Positions 11,201 through 19,618 of a stretch of 52,377 nucleotides of DNA are shown piece by piece; within the stretch, counting starts at the first letter, position 1; each line of letters starts with the position of its first letter. Below the pieces are notes generated by a model, which saw nothing but the letters and a program-made list of their open reading frames with translations, did no database searches and was not told where the DNA came from. A program made the translations under genes and the position numbers. Source of the stretch: Psychromonas aquimarina ATCC BAA-1526 (GTDB lineage Bacteria > Pseudomonadota > Gammaproteobacteria > Enterobacterales > Psychromonadaceae); the NCBI RefSeq assembly GCF_000428725.1, contig NZ_AUAM01000033.1, forward strand, positions 1-52,377, in the 5' to 3' direction.

Positions 11201-14200
11201 TTAATAATTTTACCGGAGTTGCTGTTAATAAAAGCAATGCCGCCGCAGTCAGCTCATTGGGGGCTGATGTTGTTGGAATTTATAGTCAGGGCGATACATT
11301 TTTGATTCAAGCCGCATTTAATAATGCTGTACGTGTTACAGGTACTCCGCAGCTGGTTTTAGATATTGGCGGGCAAACTGCTTATGCACAATACACTGCT
11401 GGTGATAACAGCAGTGAGCTCACTTTTCAGTATAGCGTACAGGTGAATGATAACGACGAAAACGGTATTGAGCTTAAATCATTCGATTTAAACAGCGGAA
11501 CGATTAATGATCTGCAAGGCAATGCGGCAGCTTTATCTTTTGATAGTGTGCAGCTGCGCAATATTAAAATTGATAACAGCGCACCATTTGGTTTCTCTTT
11601 TAAAAAGATAAGCAGTTCAATTACCGCACTGACCGAGCATGATTTTGGATTTACCTTTGCATCAGCTGAAATAGGCGCCGCATATTCTATTTCTGTTATG
11701 CAGAACAGCACTACTACATCCGTTCGAAGCGGCACTATTACAGATAGTGAACAAGTGATCAGGGGATTAGATCTCTCTGCTTTTGCAGATGAAGAGCTGG
11801 TTTTGTCTGTTACACTGACTGATACAATTGGTAATGTTAGTACAACACTAAACCATTCTATGATTAAGGATGTGTCTGCGCCGCAGCTGCTCTCTTTACT
11901 TCGATATAACCCCCTCGGTGCAGCAACAGAGGCTGATTCATTGAGCTGGCGCTTAACATTTAATGAAGCGATGCAGTTACCTGATGCAGATAGCTTTTAT
12001 TTATCCGGCAGTACGGCGCTGTTAACAGTGAATGCTGTTGCCGGCGAGGCTGCTGAATTTGATATCACTGCAAGTGGTGGGGACTTAGCTCATAAAATTG
12101 GAGATGTCAGCTTAAATTTCGTCACCCCGACAAATATACAGGATACGGCAGGTAATATATTAACCAGCATTACAGCATCAGGTGAACAGCAGCCGAGCTA
12201 TACCTTAGATAATCCCGTCTGGATAACTATCACTACACCAGAAAATATAGAGGTTGATGCCGCCGGGTTATTAACTAAAGTTGATATTGGCCAGGCTTCA
12301 GCAGCTGATCAGTTAGGTAATATTTATACTCCTAAACGGCTTGATAATTCAGAGTATTTCAAGCCAGGTGCAAATTATGTCAGTTGGCAGGTAACACTGC
12401 CGAATGAACAGAAGTTTACTGCTCAGCAGCTGGTTAAAGTAAACCCGCTTGTTAGTATCGGGCAGGATGCGCAAATATTAGCGGGTGCAGGTTACACTGC
12501 TAAGGTCTATTTAAATGGTCAAGCCGGTGTATATCCGATGAATATTCCCTATCAAATGTTTGAGCAGACAGGTGAAATGATTGAGTCTGGCTATGTGGTA
12601 TTATCCAGCGGCAGAGAGGCTGCTATCCAGATTGAGGATTCTTTTACTGAAGACTACGAGCAGGTAATTATTAAATTAGATGATGCTTTGAATTTAGGGG
12701 AAAAATCGACATTTACCTTAACTAGACTGTCTGATAATGCACAACCAGAGCTTAATTTAACTATTGCACAAGCGGGGGAGTCCCGTTATCAGGTTATCAA
12801 TAATACACAGCAGGTAAGCATTGTCGGCGAAGCATTAAATATGAGTGTTCACGACAGTTATTCTATTGACTGGTCAACACCACATAATGAACTTCTGAAC
12901 ATCAGCTCAGATCCGTCTGTTTTCCAGTTTACTCCCGACGGCCTTACTCCAGGTATTTATAAGGTTACTGCCGCGTTAACTAAGGACACTGTCAGCCGCA
13001 CTCAAAACCTGTTCTTTGAAGTGACTGCACAGCAGGCTGTTTTAAGCGCAGAAGATTCTGACGGCGACAGTTTAGCGGATAATGCAGAAGGCCATATCGA
13101 TTCTGACAGTGACGGACTTGCAGATTATTTAGATAATAATAATTATTTGAACAATGTTATGCCGCATAGGCTTGCTGATGGTGCCCGCTATCTGCTTGAA
13201 GCGGATAGCGGTACGCGCATCACCTTGGGGCGCTACTCTCTGCAGGATATCAATAATGGCGCTTTACTCAGTGAGGATCTGCTGCAGAAAGGTTTGATTA
13301 CTGCAGATAGCGGCGGCGATAATATTGGCGGGTTATTTGATTTTGAAATTCATGATTTAGAAAAATCAGGGCAGTCGGTCAGTATTGTTATTCCTCTTCG
13401 CGCCTCTATTCCTGAACATATGCAGCTGCGCCGCTACGGCCGGGAAAATAACTGGCTTAATTTCACTGCTGATACAGATAACAAATTATATTCTGCGCCG
13501 GGTGAAAACGGCTACTGTCCAGAGCAGGGAGACAGTACATACAGTGAAGGGTTAACTGCTGGAAACTGGTGTATTCGTATCATTGTTGAAGATGGTGGTA
13601 TTAATGACGGTGACGGTTTAATAAACGGCATGGTAACGCTGCTTGGCGGGGTTGCTGTATATCAGCCTAAGATCAGCTCTGTTTCTGCAGTCTCAAGCGA
13701 CGGCATTTATAAACTTGGCGATATAATTGAACTGAATGTGACTTTTGATAAAGCTGTAGCAGTTACCGGCACCCCGAAATTAGAGCTTGAAACAGGAGGG
13801 ACAAACCGTTCCGCTGAATACCAGTCGGGCAGCGGTAGTGACAGGTTATTATTCAGCTATACAGTGCAGTCTGGAGACAGTACTGCTGATTTAGGGTACT
13901 TGTCAAAAACAGCCCTGATACTGAATGCAGGCAGTATTAACAGTGTTAGCAGCGGCTACCCGGCAGTATTAACGTTAGCGGTTCCGGACAGTGTTAATTC
14001 CTTGTCGGCAAACAGTGCGCTGGTTGTTGACGGTCTGGTACCGCTTGTAACAGATGCAGGCATCTCTATCACAGGAGGTAACGGTACACAGGGTTATAAG
14101 GCCGGCGATACTCTTACTGCCGCCTGGGATAATTCATTGTCAGGGGATAACAATGCAGATATTCAAAATGTAGAATTTGATTTTACAGCATTTGGCGGCG

Positions 14201-17200
14201 GCAAAGTAAACGCAGTGCTGAATAATGGTATATGGACTGCGGCTCTGCTGATTGATGAGGGCTCATTAGATACAGCAGATATTAATGTCACAGTTACTAT
14301 TACTGATAATGCAGGAAATAGTGTTCAGCTTACAGACAGCAGTAATGCCAGTATTGATAATCAGGCTCCGGTTATTGATACTAATAACCTGACGGTTACC
14401 GGAGCGACGGGTAGTAACGGTACTTTTAAAATTGGCGATATCATCACGGTCAGTTTTGATAATACTAATCCAGATGTTAATAACTCAGATATCAGCTCTG
14501 TTTCTGTAGATTTTACTCCTTTCGGCGGCTCAGCCGCGGCTGCTGCTAATACGGAGAATATCTGGACGGCACGCTTTACTGTGACAGAATTCCCTCTCGA
14601 TAAAAGTAACAGCAGTATTTTAGTGACGGCTGCTGACGAGCTGGGCAACAGTGCATCAGGCGCTGTCGATAATATTGCCGTTGACAGTCAGAAACCGGAA
14701 ATATTGAGTGCAGATATTAGTGTTCAGGGGGCAACGGGAAGCAATGGTACCTTTAAAAGCGGTGATATACTGGAGCTGATCTGGGATGTAAGCAATTCAG
14801 AAAATAAAGATATTGCTTTAGTCACAGCCGATCTTAGCGCATTAGGCGGCGGTAAAACCGCTGAGCTGAAGAGAGAAGACAATAACTGGTCTGCATCTTA
14901 TACGCTGACGGAATCTAACCTTGATAAGCTGGATGCTGAAATTTCACTAACAGCTTCTGATGATGCCGGCAACAGCAGTACAATTACAGCTGTCAGTAGT
15001 ATTGCGCTGGATAATCAGTCACCGGCAGTTTCTGATACTCACCTTAGTTTAAATAGCGGTACTGGTAATAAAGGTATATTCAAGCTGGGTGATATTGTCA
15101 CTGTGACCTGGAATAACAGCGCTACGGGAGAAAATTCAACGGCGAATAATGACTTAACTTCAGTTATCGCAGATTTTAGTGCATTAGGCGGCAGTGCAGT
15201 ACAAGCCGTAGAAAATGACGGGATGTGGATCGCTGCTTATAAGGTTAGTGCTGATTCAATAAATGCATCCGATCTTCTTGTTAAGCTTATTGTTAAAGAT
15301 GATGCAGACAACCTCACTTCGCTTAATGCTGAACCGCTTATCAGCATAGACAGTAAAGTGCCAGTTGTGAGTAATGAGCATATTACCATCAGCGGCGGGA
15401 ACGACACATCCAGCTTTAAAGCCGGAGATACCCTGGTGGTTACATGGAACAGCCTGGCGGCAGGTGAAATTAATAATGATATCAGCCAGGTTGAATTTGA
15501 TTTCTCAGCATTTTCCGGCGGCAGAGTCAGCGCAGTAGAAAACAATGGTTTATGGACAGCCAGCTTTGTTATTACAGCTGGTGGGCTTGATGCTGCAGAC
15601 CTTAATGTGGTTGTTAATGTGAGTGACAGCTCGGGTAACAGTAAGCAGTTAACCGGCAGCAGTATTAGTGTTGATAATCAGGCACCAGTTATTGATACTA
15701 ATAACCTGACGGTTACCGGAGCAAAGGGAAGTAACGGTACCTTTAAAATTGGCGATATCATCACGGTCAGTTTTGATAATACTAATCCAGATGTTAATAA
15801 CTTAGATATCAGTTCTGTTTCTGTTGACTTTACTCCTTTCGGCGGCTCAGCCACTGCTGCGGGTAATGCGGAGAATATCTGGACTGCACGCTTTACGGTG
15901 ACAGAATTCCCTCTCGATAAAAGTAACAGCAGTATTTTAGTGACGGCTGCTGACGATCTGGGCAACAGTGCATCAGGCGCTGCCGGTAATATTGCCGTTG
16001 ACAGCCAGAAACCGGATATTTTAATTGCGGATATTCGTGTTCAGGGGGCAACGGGAAGCCACGGTACCTTTAAAAGCGCTGATATACTGGAGCTGATCTG
16101 GGATGTAAGCGATTCAGAAAATGAAGATATTGCTTTAGTCACAGCCGATTTTAGCGCATTAGGCGGCGGTAAAACTGTGCCGCTGAAAATAGAGGGTAAT
16201 AACTGGTCTGTATCTTATACGCTGGCGGAATCTAACCTTGATAAGCTGGATGCTGAAATTTCATTAACAGCGGCTGATGATGCCGGCAACAGCCGTACAA
16301 TTACAGCTGTCAGCGGTATTGCGCTGGATAACCAGTCACCGGCAGTTTCTGATACTCACCTTAGTTTAAATGACGGTACTGGTAATAAAGGTATATTCAA
16401 GCTGGGGGATATTGTCACTGTAACCTGGAATAACAGCTCTACTGGGGAAAATTCTGCGGCTAATCATGACTTAACTTCAGTTATCGTCGATTTTAGTGCG
16501 TTAGGCGGCAGTACAGTACAAGCCGTAGAAAATGACGGGATGTGGAGTGCTGCTTATGAGGTTAGTGCTGATTCAATAAATGCATCCGAGCTTCTTGTTA
16601 AGCTTATTGTTAAAGATGATGCTGATAATCTTACTTTGCTTAATGTTGACCCGCTTATCAGCATAGACAGTAAAGTGCCAGTTGTGAGTAATGAACATAT
16701 TACCATCAGCGGCGGGGACAACACATCCAGTTTTAAAGCCGGAGATACCCTAGTTGTAACATGGAACAGCCTGGCGGCAGGTGAAATTAATAATGATATC
16801 AGTGAGGTTGAATTTGATTTCTCAGCATTTTCCGGCGGCAGAGTTAGTGCAGTAGAAAACAATGGTTTATGGACAGCCAGTTTTGTTATTACAGCAGGTG
16901 ATATTGATGCTGCTGATCTTAATATTGTTGTTAACGTGAGTGACAGCTCGGGTAACAATAAGCAGTTAACCGGCAGCAGTAATATCAGTGTCGATAATCA
17001 GGCACCGCTTGTTACAGCAGGTAATATTAAGATCAGCAACTCAAACGGGGGAACTGATTTTAGAGTCGGAGACTTAGTTACAGCTGTCTGGGATAATTCT
17101 GCACAGGGTGATAATAATCCCGATATACAGTCAGTTATGTTTGATTTTAGCGCTTTTGCTATAGACGGTATTAGTGCGGTGGTAAGTAACAATATCTGGA

Positions 17201-19560
17201 CTGCGCAGTATAAAGTAGCTGCGGGTGAGCTGAATGCTGAAAAACAGAAAATCTCTGTATCGGTAGTTGATAGTGCCGGTAATGTCAGTGATCTCCAGGA
17301 CGATCAGCACTTCAGCATTAACTCTTTAACACCAGTTATTACTTTAGAGCCCGAAGTCTGGTTTAATGCGGCTGGGTTATATACAACTATTCAGCGCCCG
17401 GATGCGCTTGTTAATGATGAAAATGATGAAAATGATGGACAAGTTGATCTGATTATTACCGATAAGTATGGAGCTGTGCCGAAACTTGCCCCTGGAACTT
17501 ATCTGTTTACCTACAGTGCACAAAACTCCTTTGGAAATAAAACTTCAAAATCACAAACAGTGCATATAAGGCCGTTAATTAATTTTGCAAAAGATCAAAT
17601 TGTGATGGAAGGTTCTAAGGTATCTGCTCGTGTGATTTTAAATGGAACATCACCTGTCTATCCGTTGGAGGTGGCATATCGTTTAGCTGAAAGTACTGTT
17701 GTTAATGATGATCATGACTTTGTTGACGGTTATCTTGTATTTGAACAGGGAGAACGTGAAGCCGCTATTAAGATTAATATTGCAGAAGATAATGAATCTG
17801 AACATGACGAATATCTGAACATAAGTTTAGTTTCTTCTCCAGATCTGAATCTGGGGGGCAATACGCATCATCAAATTACTATTCGCGAAGGAAATATTGC
17901 TCCGGAAGTTTCAATTAGCGCGGCACAAAATGACGATGGACGAACCTGGTTTGCTCAAAATGAAGGGCTGATTGTAATAAAAGCAGATGTTATAGATGCT
18001 AATGCCGGTGATCAGCATTCATTTAGCTGGGATATGGCAAATGAGTTAACTGAATTTACATCAGACGGTGCTGATTTAGTCATTGATCCCAGCTTAGTAC
18101 CTGCTGGAGTTTATTCACTGAAAGTAACAGTTAAAGATAATGGTGAACCGGCGATGAGCGGTTCTGATATCTTTAATTTTGTAATTAAAGATCAGCTTCC
18201 TGTACTTTCTGTTGAGCTGGATAGTGATAAAGACGGACTAAATGACCTTCTAGAAGGTTCAGAAGACAGCGATTCAGATGGAATACCGGATTATTTAGAT
18301 AATGTCTTATTATCTTCTAATGTACTGACACATCAACTTGCAGACGGCAATAAATACCTGCTTGAATCAGAAGCGGGTACAAAACTGACATTAGGTCTTT
18401 TATCTTTACAGGGCACGCATGGCGGCGCTCTTTTAACAGATGAATTACTTGCTGATGAAAAGTTATTAGAAGCAGACAGTTTGATAAATGTCGGCGGATA
18501 TTTTGATTTTGAAATTCATGATTTACCAACATTTGGACAAGCTGTTGATATGGTTCTCCCGCTTAGGACTGCTATTCCTGAAAATGCAGTGTACCGTAAA
18601 CATACGCCAGAAACCGGCTGGACGGATTTCATTATTGATGAGAAAAATGTGCTTTATTCGGCACCAGGTGAAGAGGGGTATTGTCCATATCCCGGCAGTG
18701 AGCAGTATAAAATCGGATTAAATGCGGGTGACTGGTGTTTACGTCTAACAATTGAAGACGGCGGCGCAAATGATGCCGATCAGATAGCGAATGGAACTGT
18801 TGTTGATCCGGGAGGCGTATCAGTATTGAAAGCCGTAGAGCCGGATGATAATAATGAAATAGCGGATGATAAGGAAGAGGCTAATAACAACGAAACAAGT
18901 ATTAACAACAGCTCTGGCGGCAGTACCGGTATATTTGCATTATTTACACTGCTTTCTGCTGCATTCTGCCGCTATTCTAAGAAAACAGGAGTACTTCTGT
19001 TTTTCTTATTAAGCTTCAATGCATTGGCTTCAGAATGGTTTATTGATGTTGATCTTGGTATAAGCAAGGCTCATGAAGGAGATAACTTAAGCTCTGTCCC
19101 TGATGATAATATTATTAACCGGGATAATAAGGATTTCAGCTGGTCACTCGGTTTGGGGTATAAGCTGACAGATAACTGGGTATTGGCCGCTCGTTATATC
19201 GATCTTGGTCAGGGCAGTGCTGAATTGAAAGGCAGTACTGCTGATTATCACCAGTCGGTAATTAATGTGACGCCGATTTTAGTTAAAGGGGTTGGCCTGG
19301 AGGCCAGCTATCGCTTTTACAGCTATCAGGCCTTCAGCAGCTCTGTGACCCTTGGCGGTTTATCCTGGCGCAGTGAAATAGAGAGCCGTTTTAATGGAGA
19401 AATGATTGAGCATAGTCAAAAGGGTAATGACTTTTATGCAGGGGCAGCCGCCGCTTACGATCTCAGCGAAAGCTGGCAGGCTGCTGTTGTTTATAAACGT
19501 TATTTTCTTGATGTGAACGATGTAGATAATGTCGGGGTGAAATTGATTTACAGTTTTTAA
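8254..19560 (+). CDS. Giant adhesin (3768 aa) with two choice-of-anchor U domains, GlyGly-CTERM-like tail and OmpA-like barrel
   Basis: The start at 8254 has a good AGAAAGGGA site. The signal peptide is long, with hydrophobic core MYLLRGFVTACLLCSAVPATA at residues 23-43; an alternative ATG at 8320 has no visible ribosome site. Residues ~45-1180 are repeated Ig-like domains with the pattern Y..GDTL.F.V.F...V.V.G.P.L...IG. Next come HYR-like and Calx-beta-like parts, a DSDGDSLAD-type acidic repeat, and a first choice-of-anchor U domain (~1630-1805) that is internal. Further Ig-like repeats follow, including a 1317-bp tandem duplication (14374-17007), then a second HYR/Calx-beta/acidic block and a second choice-of-anchor U domain (~3355-3525). 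The protein ends in SSGGST, a hydrophobic stretch and CRYSKK, a second hydrophobic helix, and a 176-aa barrel ending in Phe that closely matches adhesin 1. Calx-beta and TSP3-like acidic parts suggest Ca2+ binding. Confidence 0.88.
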   Translation: MRSAISECFSAVVSAEKQQLNLMYLLRGFVTACLLCSAVPATAAQPVISTVSGPAAGTYNSSDSLQFVVSFSENIQYTPGADGPGYLILELDSGNAYAQYQSVSGSDVTFSYTPTHLDFDFNGIELSGFQNFQVTSTGGVTADMNFGQGSALPLVKIAHSNAADLPALDVYLPGDKLTYTLRWGRIAAVTLSGGIPQLTVSVGGSEYILNGEATNQGEIVFTYTVAESDTDTDGVSIGDLNLNNAVIVGTLDELDDKSYGSHELTVSSSTFSNNGLAKVTKLSDGSSAVLVGRTAVPQVTQVVLPADNDYRIGETLSFVVHFDQAVQAVSTTSTKLNILLDNERIVQAGYVSAAGPQSSWQFDYVVTKEDAAVNGIRLVDLTSNADYLDEGPVYSFSDWRDLVLQNIADSSAVTVNAADTAKINSVTVPDAKTYVAGDTLSFTVNYNQSVTVSGSPLLYLTIGDQQVFAQYASGSGTSSLTFNYVLAERLEDNNGITIDYLLLNGGAVSSSSEVGADNALANIDNLSGVIVESGAKVLSVAMPDAAIYGYGETLTFSVNFDEIVTVSGQPLLSVLIGENTRTANYTGGSGSRQLQFEYQINALDVDIDGINITRLQTAAAKILNEKQLSGDLTLNNIESGTGIFIDGGAPQGYSVNFEQTVIDNSNKTALSFMLNNAPVGAYYNYKLTMLNGGGSMISGTGSVTQSEQQAADIDLSALPDGDILLSLSVSYISASDSASQGQIVTDSIRKYTQIPVVSSVEVPVATFYAANSILTFKINFSSVVDVSGSPQLAVNIGGNEVFAAYDKSLSTSTELVYSYTIPAGNTLTDSDGIELGAVILNNGSINDPLGNPVDLTLNNVGLLTGVIITSDMILPLTSSASSASGSYQTGDTLNITFSNQNNFPFSVTGTPEIVLALDSGDVTAQYVVPAGSSSVLTFSYQIQADDFHDESNQLAVKSLSLPEGTAISAFSGAVKFNADLRSVNNFTGVAVNKSNAAAVSSLGADVVGIYSQGDTFLIQAAFNNAVRVTGTPQLVLDIGGQTAYAQYTAGDNSSELTFQYSVQVNDNDENGIELKSFDLNSGTINDLQGNAAALSFDSVQLRNIKIDNSAPFGFSFKKISSSITALTEHDFGFTFASAEIGAAYSISVMQNSTTTSVRSGTITDSEQVIRGLDLSAFADEELVLSVTLTDTIGNVSTTLNHSMIKDVSAPQLLSLLRYNPLGAATEADSLSWRLTFNEAMQLPDADSFYLSGSTALLTVNAVAGEAAEFDITASGGDLAHKIGDVSLNFVTPTNIQDTAGNILTSITASGEQQPSYTLDNPVWITITTPENIEVDAAGLLTKVDIGQASAADQLGNIYTPKRLDNSEYFKPGANYVSWQVTLPNEQKFTAQQLVKVNPLVSIGQDAQILAGAGYTAKVYLNGQAGVYPMNIPYQMFEQTGEMIESGYVVLSSGREAAIQIEDSFTEDYEQVIIKLDDALNLGEKSTFTLTRLSDNAQPELNLTIAQAGESRYQVINNTQQVSIVGEALNMSVHDSYSIDWSTPHNELLNISSDPSVFQFTPDGLTPGIYKVTAALTKDTVSRTQNLFFEVTAQQAVLSAEDSDGDSLADNAEGHIDSDSDGLADYLDNNNYLNNVMPHRLADGARYLLEADSGTRITLGRYSLQDINNGALLSEDLLQKGLITADSGGDNIGGLFDFEIHDLEKSGQSVSIVIPLRASIPEHMQLRRYGRENNWLNFTADTDNKLYSAPGENGYCPEQGDSTYSEGLTAGNWCIRIIVEDGGINDGDGLINGMVTLLGGVAVYQPKISSVSAVSSDGIYKLGDIIELNVTFDKAVAVTGTPKLELETGGTNRSAEYQSGSGSDRLLFSYTVQSGDSTADLGYLSKTALILNAGSINSVSSGYPAVLTLAVPDSVNSLSANSALVVDGLVPLVTDAGISITGGNGTQGYKAGDTLTAAWDNSLSGDNNADIQNVEFDFTAFGGGKVNAVLNNGIWTAALLIDEGSLDTADINVTVTITDNAGNSVQLTDSSNASIDNQAPVIDTNNLTVTGATGSNGTFKIGDIITVSFDNTNPDVNNSDISSVSVDFTPFGGSAAAAANTENIWTARFTVTEFPLDKSNSSILVTAADELGNSASGAVDNIAVDSQKPEILSADISVQGATGSNGTFKSGDILELIWDVSNSENKDIALVTADLSALGGGKTAELKREDNNWSASYTLTESNLDKLDAEISLTASDDAGNSSTITAVSSIALDNQSPAVSDTHLSLNSGTGNKGIFKLGDIVTVTWNNSATGENSTANNDLTSVIADFSALGGSAVQAVENDGMWIAAYKVSADSINASDLLVKLIVKDDADNLTSLNAEPLISIDSKVPVVSNEHITISGGNDTSSFKAGDTLVVTWNSLAAGEINNDISQVEFDFSAFSGGRVSAVENNGLWTASFVITAGGLDAADLNVVVNVSDSSGNSKQLTGSSISVDNQAPVIDTNNLTVTGAKGSNGTFKIGDIITVSFDNTNPDVNNLDISSVSVDFTPFGGSATAAGNAENIWTARFTVTEFPLDKSNSSILVTAADDLGNSASGAAGNIAVDSQKPDILIADIRVQGATGSHGTFKSADILELIWDVSDSENEDIALVTADFSALGGGKTVPLKIEGNNWSVSYTLAESNLDKLDAEISLTAADDAGNSRTITAVSGIALDNQSPAVSDTHLSLNDGTGNKGIFKLGDIVTVTWNNSSTGENSAANHDLTSVIVDFSALGGSTVQAVENDGMWSAAYEVSADSINASELLVKLIVKDDADNLTLLNVDPLISIDSKVPVVSNEHITISGGDNTSSFKAGDTLVVTWNSLAAGEINNDISEVEFDFSAFSGGRVSAVENNGLWTASFVITAGDIDAADLNIVVNVSDSSGNNKQLTGSSNISVDNQAPLVTAGNIKISNSNGGTDFRVGDLVTAVWDNSAQGDNNPDIQSVMFDFSAFAIDGISAVVSNNIWTAQYKVAAGELNAEKQKISVSVVDSAGNVSDLQDDQHFSINSLTPVITLEPEVWFNAAGLYTTIQRPDALVNDENDENDGQVDLIITDKYGAVPKLAPGTYLFTYSAQNSFGNKTSKSQTVHIRPLINFAKDQIVMEGSKVSARVILNGTSPVYPLEVAYRLAESTVVNDDHDFVDGYLVFEQGEREAAIKINIAEDNESEHDEYLNISLVSSPDLNLGGNTHHQITIREGNIAPEVSISAAQNDDGRTWFAQNEGLIVIKADVIDANAGDQHSFSWDMANELTEFTSDGADLVIDPSLVPAGVYSLKVTVKDNGEPAMSGSDIFNFVIKDQLPVLSVELDSDKDGLNDLLEGSEDSDSDGIPDYLDNVLLSSNVLTHQLADGNKYLLESEAGTKLTLGLLSLQGTHGGALLTDELLADEKLLEADSLINVGGYFDFEIHDLPTFGQAVDMVLPLRTAIPENAVYRKHTPETGWTDFIIDEKNVLYSAPGEEGYCPYPGSEQYKIGLNAGDWCLRLTIEDGGANDADQIANGTVVDPGGVSVLKAVEPDDNNEIADDKEEANNNETSINNSSGGSTGIFALFTLLSAAFCRYSKKTGVLLFFLLSFNALASEWFIDVDLGISKAHEGDNLSSVPDDNIINRDNKDFSWSLGLGYKLTDNWVLAARYIDLGQGSAELKGSTADYHQSVINVTPILVKGVGLEASYRFYSYQAFSSSVTLGGLSWRSEIESRFNGEMIEHSQKGNDFYAGAAAAYDLSESWQAAVVYKRYFLDVNDVDNVGVKLIYSF
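14374..17007 (+). repeat. 1317-bp segmental tandem duplication inside adhesin 2
   Basis: Unit 1 begins at 14374 and unit 2 at 15691 with the same words (ATTGATACTAATAACCTGAC), an offset of 1317 bp or 439 codons. Each unit encodes four ~108-residue Ig-like domains opening DTNNLTVTG, SADISVQG (ADIRVQG in unit 2), SDTHLSLN and SNEHITISGG. The copies differ by scattered substitutions, so the duplication is recent but not brand new. Similarity stops near 17008 (VTAGNIKISN). Confidence 0.9.
18910..19029 (+). other. GlyGly-CTERM-like sorting signal followed by a second signal-peptide-like segment (adhesin 2)
   Basis: The block reads SSGGST, then a hydrophobic segment (IFALFTLLSAAF), then CRYSKK, then TGVLLFFLLSFNALA with an Ala-Leu-Ala end, and the barrel starts SEWFIDVDLG at 19030. 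The same four-part order occurs in adhesin 1 with quite different hydrophobic residues, so the layout is conserved more than the exact sequence. Confidence 0.6.
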
Positions 19561-19578
19561 TATAAGGGTAATTCAGAG

Positions 19579-19611
19579 ACAGCAGCAGGGGCGCAAGCCG
19601 CCTGCTGCTGT
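19579..19611. terminator. Strong hairpin between convergent genes
   Basis: ACAGCAGCAGG and CCTGCTGCTGT form an 11-bp perfect stem, with an inner GGC-GCAA-GCC extension. It lies between the stop of adhesin 2 and the stop of the minus-strand phosphatase-like gene. No clear T-run follows on either strand, so a role as a shared 3'-end hairpin is inferred. Confidence 0.5.
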
Positions 19612-19618
19612 AATTATC

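Noticed and set aside
14361-16958. Similar minus-strand open frames recurring in the adhesin 2 duplication
   Set aside because: They recur only because the sense DNA is duplicated. No start signals or domain patterns are present.
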